DNA of 64,000 nt from Clavelina lepadiformis (taxonomy: Eukaryota; Chordata; Ascidiacea; Aplousobranchia; Clavelinidae): NCBI RefSeq assembly GCF_947623445.1, contig NC_135240.1:25978001-26042000 (forward strand), read 5' to 3'. A program made the position numbers and the translations under genes. The notes beneath the pieces are model-generated. The model saw nothing but the letters and a program-made list of their open reading frames with translations. It was not told the DNA's origin and did not search any database. This document shows, one piece after another, positions 39,201 to 49,206 of the stretch. The first letter of the stretch is position 1; every line of letters starts with the position of its first letter.

Positions 39201-41128
39201 TACTTTGTGCATTCGGTAACTTTATACTCTGAGGAAGAACCAGTGTAAGGTCGAAAACACATCAGTATCGAATAAAAAATGAAGCTCTCTGTAGTTGCTG
39301 TTATTCTTGTAATAATTTGGTCTGATTTTAAGTAAGATCTTACCAGATTCAGCGATTGTATCATCACTTTGAGTCAGACTCTGATTTATCGTTCTTCTTT
39401 CTTCATCCGAACCACCAGTGATTGTAGAATCATCATCATCTCCTGCATCCATCTGAAATCATATGATTTTTCATGCACTTTATTTAAGTTGGTAATTAGG
39501 GTATGTAACAGCTTGCACATAAAAGAAACAAGAATTCTCCAGGAAATATTAATACAAAGTAAGAACAATGTGCAGAATCAATTAGAAAGTGTTACATTAA
39601 ACACAAATGCCAGTTTTAACAAACTAAATGAGCGCAGCCTAGTTCTTGTATCATACATAAAACTAAAAATTCAAAGACACATTGTAGCGTATAATAATTT
39701 CAGTAGGTATGCATACCAAGTGCTGTCCAGCATGAATAGTTTCATAAAAATACAGGCCCCTTGACGATGGTGGGGCAAGCAGGGGTTCATCAACAGGCTC
39801 AACACGGGGGTGGTCTAGCAAGCTCCCTCGAGATATGCCTCGTCTAATCAAAATTGGGAGTTATTACATACATTAATGGCTTGGTTTCATGTCACAAACA
39901 ACACTTGTCTAGATTTCAGCTGTGAGTGCAAACAAACTTGCTTAAAACAAACAAACTTAAATACAGGTTTGCTGACCCAGACAATGATTAAAGTGTGTGC
40001 TTTATTGTAAATTTTTGTCTGTGCGAGAATCACTTGACAACTTAATCCATCCACACAGAAACATTAGTTTATGTTTTAAGATATCATGTTATAATATTGT
40101 GTTATATGTTTATAGTACTTGCACACTAAAATGTATTTGTAATCTTAATTTACAGTATTATCTCCATTTTGTGGGACTTAATTTCATACAATTTTTCAGT
40201 GTGGAAAACTGCGTTGCCTAGACAACTTGCTTAGCTATGCATGTAAATTAGCTTATAGACAAAAGTGCTTTGTTTGTTTCAAGTACACAAATGCACATAC
40301 ATAAAAATGAAGTGCTTAGACCAAAGTGCAGAGCTTGGCATAGGGCACTCAGTATGTACTGTTTTCCATGTGCTAGAGTGATGTACTTTACATGTGTAAT
40401 TTTGGGCTTATTAACGTGGACAGAACTTCTGCGAACTCAATTTTTAGTTGATTTAGAGCAGTGGTTCTCAACCTGTGGTACGCGTACCACTAGCGGTACG
40501 CGAGAGCTTTTTAAGTGTTACCGCTGAACATGATTTTCGATGAGCTGTGAGTAATGTGTTGCCCCGGATAGACAAGCTTGTGCAGAAGAAACAGTTGCAT
40601 CTATCAAATTAAATTGTGTTTTCTTGCTATTCATTGGTGTTATGGTATAGTAATAACGATAATAACTATAAATACCGGTACATTTGAGTAAAATAAGTCA
40701 TTCAGGAGCCAGGTGGTACGCAGTGTAGTAAAAAAACGAATGAGTGGTACGCGATTGCAAAAAGTTTGAGAAACACTGATTTAGAGATTGAATTAGTCAA
40801 ACTGTGCGCATCACTTCGTAATTACGCACCTAAGAGCGAATTTCAAGAGCATCAAAACATTTTTGCCCACCCAAATTTGTCATTTATGGTTGTTTATTGC
40901 ATGAAAGATCTTGCTGAAAACGGCCATACTCTGCAGTCCGGCTTATAGAAAAAAGCATATTTAAAATAGCCTAACTGATAAGGAAGATAAGAACATCAGT
41001 CAAAAATCAGAATATTATATCATAGGCTACACAACTTGAAATTAAAAAAAGATTAAAATTTGTAATAAATTGTCATGAAACGCTTACATTTCTAGTCCAT
41101 TGGGCTGCCTTGTAAATCTTCCAGCCAT
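33227..41128 (-). CDS. FAM149B1: FAM149 family protein (FAM149B1-like, 797 aa, 16 exons)
   Basis: In coding order the exons are 41128-41088, 39843-39717, 39452-39344, 38646-38561, 38468-38313, 38102-37990, 37722-37540, 37344-37164, 36866-36698, 36084-35897, 35692-35580, 35222-34950, 34657-34423, 34124-34017, 33755-33545 and 33327-33227. All junction phases agree; 2394 nt. The N-terminal domain has SSVYSWGDDEFD, ECREWMVAFPHLRIIGKQ (about 156-173) and, in exon 8, [32 protein letters not shown]-type sequence split around residues 289-320. These match the DUF3719 region of vertebrate FAM149A/B1. Human FAM149B1 is linked to primary cilia and a Joubert-type ciliopathy, so a ciliary role is inferred. 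Residues past about 330 are low-complexity and poorly conserved. The last exon is uncertain: a possible donor at 33253/33252 could lead to an unseen exon, otherwise the frame ends in KLQNIRL. A hAT MITE lies in intron 1. Confidence 0.85.
40459..40778. mobile_element. hAT-type MITE, 320 bp, with perfect 8-bp target duplication
   Basis: The left end is CAGTGGTTCTCAACCT and the reverse-complemented right end is CAGTGTTTCTCAAACT. ATTTAGAG is duplicated exactly at 40451-40458 and 40779-40786. Sub-terminal GTGGTACGCG words occur at both ends. The termini are classic for hAT (Charlie-like) elements. It is non-coding and lies in intron 1 of the FAM149 gene. Confidence 0.9.
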
Positions 41129-42162
41129 CTTCAATCAATGTTAATGTTGACCTTTTACTCAAGCCCCATAACTTTGAAGGCAAATTTGTGATATCATGCA
41201 TTTAGTTTACACCAAGCTTACTGAATTTTTTTAATACCGAAATTTGCCTTATGTCATGTTAACCGTGCCCTATCATTTAAAATTGTTTTGGCCTGCAGTT
41301 TAGCCTATATAATAAAGCAAAATCTTAGAAAAAGACTACAGCTATATTACTTCACAGAAAACCAGGTTATCAAAAATATTAAGCTTGTTATTTAACCATA
41401 AATGAACCAACTGCAATAAACATGACATTAGGAGCTTACTACAGCCAACACACTTAATAAATTACTAAGCTCAACTTCTAAGCAGAAGCTTGGAGTGCGT
41501 AACAACAAGAATCTAGTTCGCTTCGTTTCCACTATTTCCCAAACCTTGTTTGCTTTATATGATTTTTGTGCAGTCGTTTGCATGGTTACTACGTTACAAA
41601 GATCTGTTATATGGAAAATTTTTCATTTAATTTTGATTCAAACATTAAACAAGAATATGCTAGAGACAGTATTTGATGAAATATTTTAAATTTTATGGTC
41701 TAAATTGTACCCAAAAGTTATTTCATGCTGCATTTTGATGCAGCTCCACACAAAAGATGATATTTCATAACTTCAAAAATTACGTACCTTTCTTCCGGTC
41801 TTGTTTTGTTTTGTATGCTAGGCAGATGTTCACAAACAAAATAAATAAACTTTGTAAAAAGTTTAAGTACCGGTAAGCCTAAGAAATTCAAACTTTGTTT
41901 TACTTAAGTTGTTGTGCATTTATGATTGTATGTCTGTGACGCTACTCATGCTTCTTCCTATAACATAGATAGGCTACAAGTCTTTATTATCTGATTATCG
42001 TATGCTTACTGTTATGTGTTGTCATGATTGAATTGACTTACTTTATTGAGCACCTACCTATGTTTGACGTAGGTATCGGTACCGTACTCCTAAATAAAGT
42101 TAAATATTGTAATCATTATCAAGAATTGTGTATTGTCTGTTTTCTCAACTTCATATCTTGCT
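41129..42162. other. Spacer between divergent FAM149 gene and YAE1
   Basis: It should hold both promoters. No core motif, exon or complete repeat was recognised; it has a few GGTACC words near 42070 like those of the 241-738 MITE family. Confidence 0.4.
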
Positions 42163-43230
42163 ATGGACGATGATGACATTTTTGATGAAGATTGTTCAGA
42201 ACTCTCCATCATGACCAGAGACTGGGAAAAGATACGCAAAGAACGAATAAAGGTTAAAAGTTATTACATTTTGCGATTGAGAAAACACGTTAACATACTG
42301 TAGAGTGTACCTTATATGATAAAACTGACTGTGTATGGTAGAGATGTAAACATTATGTATTATAACTTGACTATGGTCACTATTTTTACAGGATGGCTAT
42401 GTTAATGGTGTCACAGCAGGGCAGGAGGCATCATTGCAAAATGGTTTTGATACTGGTTTCAAACAGGGGCTGCTTTCATCATTTTTATTGTCAAAGATTA
42501 AAGGCATACTGAAGTAAAACAACAAGAAATATATTTCTTCTCTTTTTATAAAATGTTTGCAAAAAGATAAAAATCAAAAATACTTTTTTCAGTGGCTTGA
42601 TGGCCTTTCGAGCTTTTTATGAGGGCAATCCTATTCCTGATGATGTCATACTTGAAGCTCAAAACCTTTTAGAAGACATAGCAAGTTTAGAGACTGACTC
42701 AGTTGCAGATGATTTCTTTAAGATGACAATAAATGGTAACAAAGAAAGCAGTGACACTACAGAAGAGATGACTGACAGTTTGGGAGATTTATCATCAATG
42801 GACATTGACAATGCAAAACATTCTTGCTCATCTGAAGATGTTAATGTCACATCAGCAAGTCGTTTGTGTAAATGTGGTGAGCCAGATAAAAGCTGTGTGG
42901 GGAATGTGCAGTCGCAATCGTCAAATAATTCTTACGAAGATCTTAGTTTAGGTAAATTTTATCTGTTGGAGCAGTCTTGTTATCAAGACATTTTCTCACT
43001 TTTTAATTCAGAAATTTGCCATTTCACTTTCTTTTGTGATAAACTGCATGTTTTTTTATTTTGTAGGAAAGTCATCGTCTGACCAGAAGATCCATACCGA
43101 CGTAATGGACTGGAATGATGCAAAATTGATATTACTGAACTGCCCTGACGTTGCTGATATTGTAAACCGATGCAAACAAATTTTAAAGCGCCTTCATTGG
43201 ACCGATAAAACTATTGATAAGTTATTTTAA
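42163..43230 (+). CDS. YAE1: YAE1, iron-sulfur adaptor for ABCE1 maturation (244 aa, 4 exons)
   Basis: Exons are 42163-42252, 42392-42513, 42593-42951 and 43067-43230; 735 nt, phases consistent. The start MDDDDIFDEDCSE resembles the acidic start of human YAE1 (FDEEADES). Residues 31-56 carry the repeated G-x3 helix (DGYVNGVTAGQEASLQNGFD, then TGFKQG), the deca-GX3 motif of the YAE1/LTO1 family. It is followed by LNGLMAFRAFY, like the RGTLSALL segment of the human protein. In yeast and human, YAE1-LTO1 bridges the cytosolic iron-sulfur targeting complex to ABCE1. The middle (about 95-190) is a variable acidic region with a cysteine group CKCGEPDKSC. The end (KSSSDQKIHTDVMDW...DKLF) has the size of the human C-terminal helices. 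The 3' ends of YAE1 and RPS24 are 255 bp apart. Confidence 0.88.
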
Positions 43231-43428
43231 CAAATTACAACTAAATTTTGAGTTGTTCGATCAGTGTTTTTCACTTAACGATGCATTTGGTGTGTTTTTT
43301 CTCAACTCGTTACAGCTAAAACTCAGTTTTCAGAAAATACTGCCTGCTCTTTGTTGTTGAAAGCAATGATTCTACCTAACAACTAGCATTTTTTTAAATT
43401 CAAAGACTAAAAGAAATGATAAACTTGC

Positions 43429-43434
43429 TTTATT
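43429..43434 (-). terminator. RPS24 poly(A) signal AATAAA
   Basis: AATAAA reads on the minus strand about 52 bases past the RPS24 stop codon, a normal distance for a short ribosomal-protein 3' UTR. Confidence 0.6.
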
Positions 43435-43485
43435 GCATGAAGGTGGCTAAAGAAGCACAAAAAATGCAAGTCGGAAACTCCTGAT

Positions 43486-45841
43486 TTACTTCTTCTTGCC
43501 AGCGCCAATCTTTGCCTTTGCAGTTCCCCTGACCTTCTTCTGTCGGTTCTTACGTTCTTTACGCTGTTTGCGTGACGGTTTCTCCTTCTTTTCTGCAAGT
43601 TTGTGACGAACAAGACGGAAAGTTGGCTCATTCTTTTTACAGTAATCCAAATTATCATAAATCAACGAAAATCCAGTAGTCTTGCCACCACCAAACTGGG
43701 TTTTGAACCCATATGCGATAACCACATCTGGAGTGGTTTTGTACATCTTGGCGAGCTGCTCGCGAACAGCAACTTTGCTTACTGTTGCTTTGCCAGGATG
43801 GAGGACATCAACCACCATCTGCTTTCTCTGTAAAAATAAAAACAAAATTGTAAGAAACGTGAAGACAAAAATATTGTAAGACACACAAATCTTAGTAATC
43901 GAGATCGATTGATCACATAAATTTCTTTTGCCACCAACCCGAAAGGACAAATTTTGCAATTATAATCATACACAACAACTCCTTTAAGCAAAAAACCTAA
44001 GTCAAACAACAATCATGGCTTTCACATTGTGATATTGTATTCTAATCTTTGTTTTCGGACTGAAGAAAGCTTTTTCACGAATTAAACTCAGCAATAATTA
44101 CTTAAGCCAAAACTAGCTTTTGTGCAAGAATTTTTGATTGTCGCGCATTTTTTATTTGGCTTTTCATTATATCATATTGCCTGAATTTTGAACTGATCAC
44201 CAGGGCTACGGAACAGAAGCAAGTGTCAATAATCCCTTGCCCGAGTGCAGTAGTGCGCCACCGAGTATTGAACACAGGCCACATTTTTTGCCAAGCATTC
44301 TAAAGTTATAAACACTGAGCCGTTACTGTGAATTGCCAACTCATAAAAAGTTATGACAGCTCCAATCCACCGGTTGTCAGTTAACGAATTTGGAAACAGT
44401 AACGTACATTTAATCGTCTACTCATCACTGGTTATCAGAGCAGAAAAATATTACTTTCGTAAACTGCAATTAGGCAAGTTCGTGAATTAAAATTTTAACT
44501 TTTATGACAAAATTCCTCCCAAAACTTCACTTCCCTAAAATCAGCTTGATCAGTCAAAGGAAAATAATTCAAAGTTTAAATAAAGTCACTGAATTTTTAA
44601 TCTTTTAAGTCCACAGAAGTTAATTAGAGTTACATTTCCTTATTGTGGTAATAAACTTCTTTTTATCAGCCTATCGCAAAAAAAGTAGACATCAGCATAA
44701 TTTGAACCTAAAGGTTAAAAATACGAATGCTAACCACAGAGCTGCTTTCTTCCCTCAAGCAAAATTAAAAACCTATTGGTGGGAAGCTGCTGGTTATCGT
44801 GTTGTGATTTTTCAATTTCGGTAAACAAATGTTGGTGAACGATCACTTCGAAAAGTTTTACATTACGTAAAAAACTTGCCTTGCTTGGCATAAGAAGTAA
44901 ATGATAACAAATAGGGCTTATTGTAATAGCTCACACGCACTCAGTTCAGTTGCCAAACCTCCTGGAACGGAAAATGAAAGCTGGATTTGATATCCAGTTG
45001 CACTACCGTTGCAATGCCGTTCAGCAAGGCATGAATGACTTTTGCTCTCATTTAGTGAGATTCCAAATTCGGAAAGTAAAATACAGAAAATTAAAAAATA
45101 AACTTAAAATGTGCATTTATGGGACCTTGCACTACGACAAGCTTAGTAAGCAACTAACCAGCTCGACTGGAAGGTATGGCAATTATATCGTATCGTTTTC
45201 GTCATCGTTAGTGGGGGGGAACAAAAAGTAAAACGTTAAACATTGTATTGTAGAAAAATCATAATTCTTCCAGCAGACAATGACAGGGAAAAGCAGCAAA
45301 GCTCAAGGGCTTAAAACGTGCAAGAATGACGATAAAACATGAAAAAGATGAATAATGTTTAGCATGACCACTAAACCCACCATGTAAATAGCAATTTACA
45401 AGAAGTTGTTAGCGTAAGGACGAAATGGAGTATCATTGTCAAGCTTAAGTTGTGTTAAGACTGTTCTCTGTCGGAGGAGAAAGATTGTGATACCGTCATA
45501 TCATTTTGAAACTGGTAGGCCTACATTCATAAATTTGTCAGGTGCACGCGAACTCTGTGTCAGCCATTGATCTTCTTGCATTATAAGTAAGTAAAATTTT
45601 TCAATCTGGATGACATTCATATCAAATAAAATACTTCACACATATCTGAAAACGTCATGTTCGGTAAACTGTCACGAAATTTGGGAACCTCCAGACATCA
45701 GGTCGGAGGCCTTGTAAATCTACGTTTCGCAACTTACAACTATTGTAGGTAGGTAGACAAGTATTTTATAGTCAATAATCTCACCTGCAGAAGGCGGTTG
45801 GTCATAAACTTTCGCGTTCTAATAGTTACCGCTCCAGACAT
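43486..45841 (-). CDS. RPS24: 40S ribosomal protein S24 (eS24, 132 aa, 2 exons)
   Basis: Exon 1 is 45841-45785, encoding [19 protein letters not shown]; exon 2 is 43827-43486, starting [13 protein letters not shown]. The join is phase 0 and restores the family sequence exactly. Conserved blocks include [32 protein letters not shown] and the basic tail [20 protein letters not shown]. The length of 132 residues agrees with 133 in human. eS24 is a component of the small ribosomal subunit needed for pre-rRNA processing. The single intron is almost 2 kb, long for this window. A pyrimidine tract candidate for 5'TOP control lies 33-40 bases upstream of the ATG. PGAP2 starts 390 bp away on the opposite strand. 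Confidence 0.97.
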
Positions 45842-46231
45842 ATTTAAACCTGCCTAACTCCAGCAAATTCAGTAAAAAGGGCTCACTAACCTATTTGCTG
45901 CCGCATGTTGGACTGTGGCACTTTACATTCACTCGTATAGAAGTAGCATTTTTCGCTACCAAATTTTTCTAGACATTATTGTAAATACGAAAATGAACTA
46001 TTGCATTACCGATTAAATAAAATTAGTTTTACATTTTTTAAATCTAATTAGTACTTTTTAGTTGTTTTTTGTAAAATTATCTTATCAATTTTTATCATAT
46101 CGTTAAATGCATGCTGCTTGAATTGAAGTGAAAACAAAACATGACAAAATTTCTAAATCTGTACAGAAAAAGCTAAATATTGACGTGAAACTGTTGATTG
46201 CTTTGTTTTTACGAGCATTCTGCGAAAACAG
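45842..46231. promoter_or_regulatory. Short divergent promoter region, RPS24 (-) and PGAP2 (+)
   Basis: Only 390 bp lie between the two start codons, so both promoters must sit here or overlap the 5' ends. The sequence is AT-rich with no clear shared motif. That the two genes are co-regulated is an inference from spacing alone. Confidence 0.5.
45874..45881 (-). promoter_or_regulatory. Candidate 5'TOP motif of RPS24
   Basis: On the minus strand CCCTTTTT begins about 40 bases upstream of the start codon. Ribosomal protein mRNAs usually start with C followed by 4-15 pyrimidines, so this is a plausible transcription start. If the mRNA is trans-spliced this would not apply. Confidence 0.35.
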
Positions 46232-46987
46232 ATGGCTGAAATGGGAAGCAGTGTAATATTCGTAACTCCTTTATTACGCATAAGCAAATTTGTAACGTCG
46301 CTCCCGTTTTTTGGGTTAACAATCGCTGTACTGTGGTCGCTCCTTTTCGATTTTGAACGATCAACAGCAACGCATTGTCACGTTGCAAATTTTCTTCCAT
46401 CAGTTAGCGCAGCAATAGCTTTAACCCCACAAGCATATGTATGGAGGATATGCATAGCCTTGCATGCTGCACCACGGTATATAGTGACATGTTTGTATTG
46501 GATTTTTCATTCGAAACAGTCCGTGGATGAGACAAAGCTGCTATTTCCATTTAAAAAATATCTTGTTGCTCTACTTTGCCTTGGGAATTTTCTAGAAGTG
46601 TCTGGTTTAATAGGATTATCTTTTATTTCATCAAGAGAAAGCCATTTCATTCACATAATGTGTTTTGTGTTGTTTATTGTTGGTGAATTAGTTTGTATGA
46701 TATTAACATGTGTTCTCAATTCAATTCAGAATAAGGATTCAATTGAAGACAAAAGAAACGCCTCTCTAAAATTTAAGGCTGTACTGATTAACATCATATC
46801 GTTTGTGTCATTTGTGTACTTATTTTTTCGTCATAACTCTTACTGTGAACCTGGAGTCTATACCTTGGCCGCCCTCTGTGAATATGTTGTAATTGTATCC
46901 AATATGGCATTCCATTATCTTGTTGCTTATGACTTTCCTGATCATGCATTTTTATTTTGTGACAGTAACACTGGTAAAATAATGTGA
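46232..46987 (+). CDS. PGAP2: PGAP2/FRAG1-type GPI-anchor lipid remodelling protein (251 aa, single exon)
   Basis: One uninterrupted frame codes for 251 residues, close to human PGAP2 (about 254). Shared blocks are LWSLLFDFERSTATHCHVAN, FLPSVSAAI, YVWRICIALHAAPRYIV and, near the end, FRHNSYCEPGVYTLAALCEY and NMAFHYLVAYDF. About five or six hydrophobic segments are visible, the first at residues 20-42. PGAP2 is a Golgi membrane protein required for fatty-acid remodelling of GPI anchors. The start is the first ATG of the frame and places the N-terminus as in the family. The gene has no intron, unlike the vertebrate orthologue and most neighbours. LRRC40 follows 482 bp downstream on the same strand. 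Confidence 0.93.
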   Translation: MAEMGSSVIFVTPLLRISKFVTSLPFFGLTIAVLWSLLFDFERSTATHCHVANFLPSVSAAIALTPQAYVWRICIALHAAPRYIVTCLYWIFHSKQSVDETKLLFPFKKYLVALLCLGNFLEVSGLIGLSFISSRESHFIHIMCFVLFIVGELVCMILTCVLNSIQNKDSIEDKRNASLKFKAVLINIISFVSFVYLFFRHNSYCEPGVYTLAALCEYVVIVSNMAFHYLVAYDFPDHAFLFCDSNTGKIM

Positions 46988-47469
46988 AAATTATGAAATT
47001 CTAAATCGAATTTTTTAATTGGACTGTGCTTGTGTCAGAAAACAGGAAATGTAACTTTCACGAAAGAAGCTTATTTAACTGTAGTATTTAAATGTGTACA
47101 TCTAAGGAAAAATTTGAATGCACTTTTATTTGAACATGCCGCCGTTATAGTAATGCACCTTTTTTGGTTGCTTGTTTCTAGAATCTATAACTTACTTCAT
47201 TTAAAAAAATCGTAATTTTGGTTCTATTTTTGCAGTTTTCTTTCAGTTCATATTTGAACTCAAACAGTTTTAGGCTCATAATGTTTGCGTATTGTTATAT
47301 TTTTTTAGTTTCTTTAATTTTGTATTAACCTACTTTAAAATAGATGAAGGTAGAAGTTATTGGTCAGGTACCGGTATATTTATTGAATGACGATATGTAT
47401 GATTTTTTTATATTATCATAGACTTCTTTTGGTTTCGAGGCTTAAGTCAACCTTTCAGCTTATTTAATC
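46988..47469. other. Spacer between PGAP2 and LRRC40
   Basis: A 482-bp AT-rich stretch with no recognised feature. A 61-codon frame at 47030-47215 looks like chance. The gap is longer than usual for a tunicate operon, so the two genes probably have separate promoters. Confidence 0.4.
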
Positions 47470-49206
47470 ATGACATCTATCCCCCAAGCCATCTTTAAAC
47501 AAGCCAGGAAGAGCGGTGTTTTAAACTTATCCAACCGAAATCTGGAGGCCGTACCTGCTGAAGTTTGGCGCCTCAATCTCAACGCAGCCAAAGATGCTCG
47601 TGAATCTGCTGCTTCGTTTGATGCAGGTGAACGTTGGTGGGATCAGGTGGAGCTTACAAAACTTAACCTATCCTCAAACCAGATCACCAGTCTTTCGGAC
47701 GAATTGAGTAATTTTCAAAGCCTGATAGTGTTAGATGTCCACGATAACAAACTGGCTTCACTGCCTTCCAATCTGGCTGATTTACCAAACTTAAAACGTT
47801 TTGATGTGAGCCACAACAATTTGCAATCTTTGCCATCTCTAGAATACTTGAAAGTCGTTTCAGCCATGTTATTGCACTACAATCAGTTATCTGAGTTGCC
47901 ACCTAGTATTGGAGCAATGGAGAGCTGTGAATTACTTGATGCTTCAAACAATTTGTTAACATCAGTACCAGCTACATTGAGTTCTATGAAGAATTTGAGA
48001 TCAATAAATTTATCTAAAAATAACATTGCAACTTTACCTGCTTCTTTTGGGGAGATTCGGTCCTTAAAAATTGTCAATCTTAATGACAATGGATTAAAGT
48101 CAATGCCTAATAGCATAGAAAATTTGTGCAATTTGGAGCAGCTTTATCTGCGAAATAACTCCCTTGCTACATTGCCATCTTTGCAAAAATGTGCTTGTTT
48201 AAAGGAAATTTATGCTGGAAATAATATGTTGAAATTCGTTCCCAAAAACCTTCCAGAATCCATTTCAATGTTAGAGCTGAGAGAGAACAAGATTAGCGAT
48301 GTTGGCATAGACATCACCAACATAACAAGTCTAGAAAGGCTGGACATAGCAAATAACAATGTTTCAAATCTTCCTCCCGAGATAGGAAACATGCAGAATA
48401 TAAAAATTCTTGTTCTGGATGGAAATCCATTAAGAAGCATCCGACGCGATGTTATAAATCAAGGAACACAAGCTGTAATGAATTATCTTCGCTCAAGGAT
48501 TGTAGTTGCCGAAACACCGACAAACAGAAAACCTCAAGAGTCAGCACTGCCACAGTCTGATCAGCAACAAACTCTGTCAAGGAAACATGCAATGGCCAAT
48601 ACTGGAAAATTAAATCTGAGTAAAAGTAACGTATCTTGCATAGAAAGTGGCTTGCAAGAAGCTTCTGGCATAGCATTAACTGATTTGGATCTTTCCAAAT
48701 CAATGGTCTCTGAAGTTCCAATGGCAGTGTTCATGTTTAGCCCCACGTTGGTTTCATTAAATTTATCCATGAACAAGCTGACATGCATTCAAATTGACAT
48801 TGGTTTAATGTCCAAGCTTACTCATTTGAACCTGAGCTCCAATGCACTTACACTTTTACCTGATGAAGTGAGAAGTCTTCGAAGTCTCATTGAAATCAAT
48901 CTCTGTTGCAATAAATTTACTGAAGTTCCTCCAACTGTATATGAACTTGAAAGCTTGGAACACCTTTTGTTTGACAGCAACAAAATGACAAAGATTGATG
49001 TGGAAAATCTTAAGAAATTGAAAAATCTATCCACTTTATCATTGCAGTATAACAACATCGGACAAGTACCTCCCGAACTAAGTCTACTTGAAAAATTACA
49101 GACCTTGAAATTAGAAGGCAACACCTTTCGTGTACCACGTCAGAATATCATGGCAAAAGGTTCAGCAGCTGTGCTAGAATATCTTCGCTCACGAATTCCA
49201 CCTTAA
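47470..49206 (+). CDS. LRRC40: Leucine-rich repeat protein LRRC40 (578 aa, single exon)
   Basis: A single frame of 578 residues. The start PQAIFKQARKSGVLNLSNRN matches the [20 protein letters not shown] block of vertebrate LRRC40, and ERWWDQVELTKLNLSSNQ matches its ERWWEQTDLTKL. About twenty LRRs of the LxxLxLxxNxLxxLP type follow in two groups. They are separated near residues 345-375 by a non-repeat linker (TPTNRKPQESALPQSDQQQT). The first group ends LDGNPLRSIRRDVINQGTQ and the second LEGNTFRVPRQNIMAKGSA, the same duplicated capping motif as in human (602 residues). No signal peptide or membrane segment is seen, so a cytosolic protein is likely; its function is poorly known in any animal. 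The gene lacks introns. Confidence 0.93.
   Translation: MTSIPQAIFKQARKSGVLNLSNRNLEAVPAEVWRLNLNAAKDARESAASFDAGERWWDQVELTKLNLSSNQITSLSDELSNFQSLIVLDVHDNKLASLPSNLADLPNLKRFDVSHNNLQSLPSLEYLKVVSAMLLHYNQLSELPPSIGAMESCELLDASNNLLTSVPATLSSMKNLRSINLSKNNIATLPASFGEIRSLKIVNLNDNGLKSMPNSIENLCNLEQLYLRNNSLATLPSLQKCACLKEIYAGNNMLKFVPKNLPESISMLELRENKISDVGIDITNITSLERLDIANNNVSNLPPEIGNMQNIKILVLDGNPLRSIRRDVINQGTQAVMNYLRSRIVVAETPTNRKPQESALPQSDQQQTLSRKHAMANTGKLNLSKSNVSCIESGLQEASGIALTDLDLSKSMVSEVPMAVFMFSPTLVSLNLSMNKLTCIQIDIGLMSKLTHLNLSSNALTLLPDEVRSLRSLIEINLCCNKFTEVPPTVYELESLEHLLFDSNKMTKIDVENLKKLKNLSTLSLQYNNIGQVPPELSLLEKLQTLKLEGNTFRVPRQNIMAKGSAAVLEYLRSRIPP

Noticed and set aside
39369-39764. 131-codon plus-strand frame antisense to FAM149 exons 2 and 3
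   Set aside because: Shadow of real exons on the other strand.
44102-44300. SINE-like text (CACTCGGGCAAGGG) in the RPS24 intron
   Set aside because: No A and B box pair, poly(A) tail or target duplication could be identified, and no second copy was seen.
44320-44430. Possible C/D-box snoRNA in the RPS24 intron (minus strand GTGATGA ... CTGA about 60 nt apart)
   Set aside because: The flanking bases do not form a terminal stem and no guide match could be checked; the box words alone are expected by chance.
46988-47469. PGAP2 and LRRC40 as a trans-spliced operon
   Set aside because: Tunicate operons usually have gaps of tens of bases; 482 bp is too long to claim one without a transcript.
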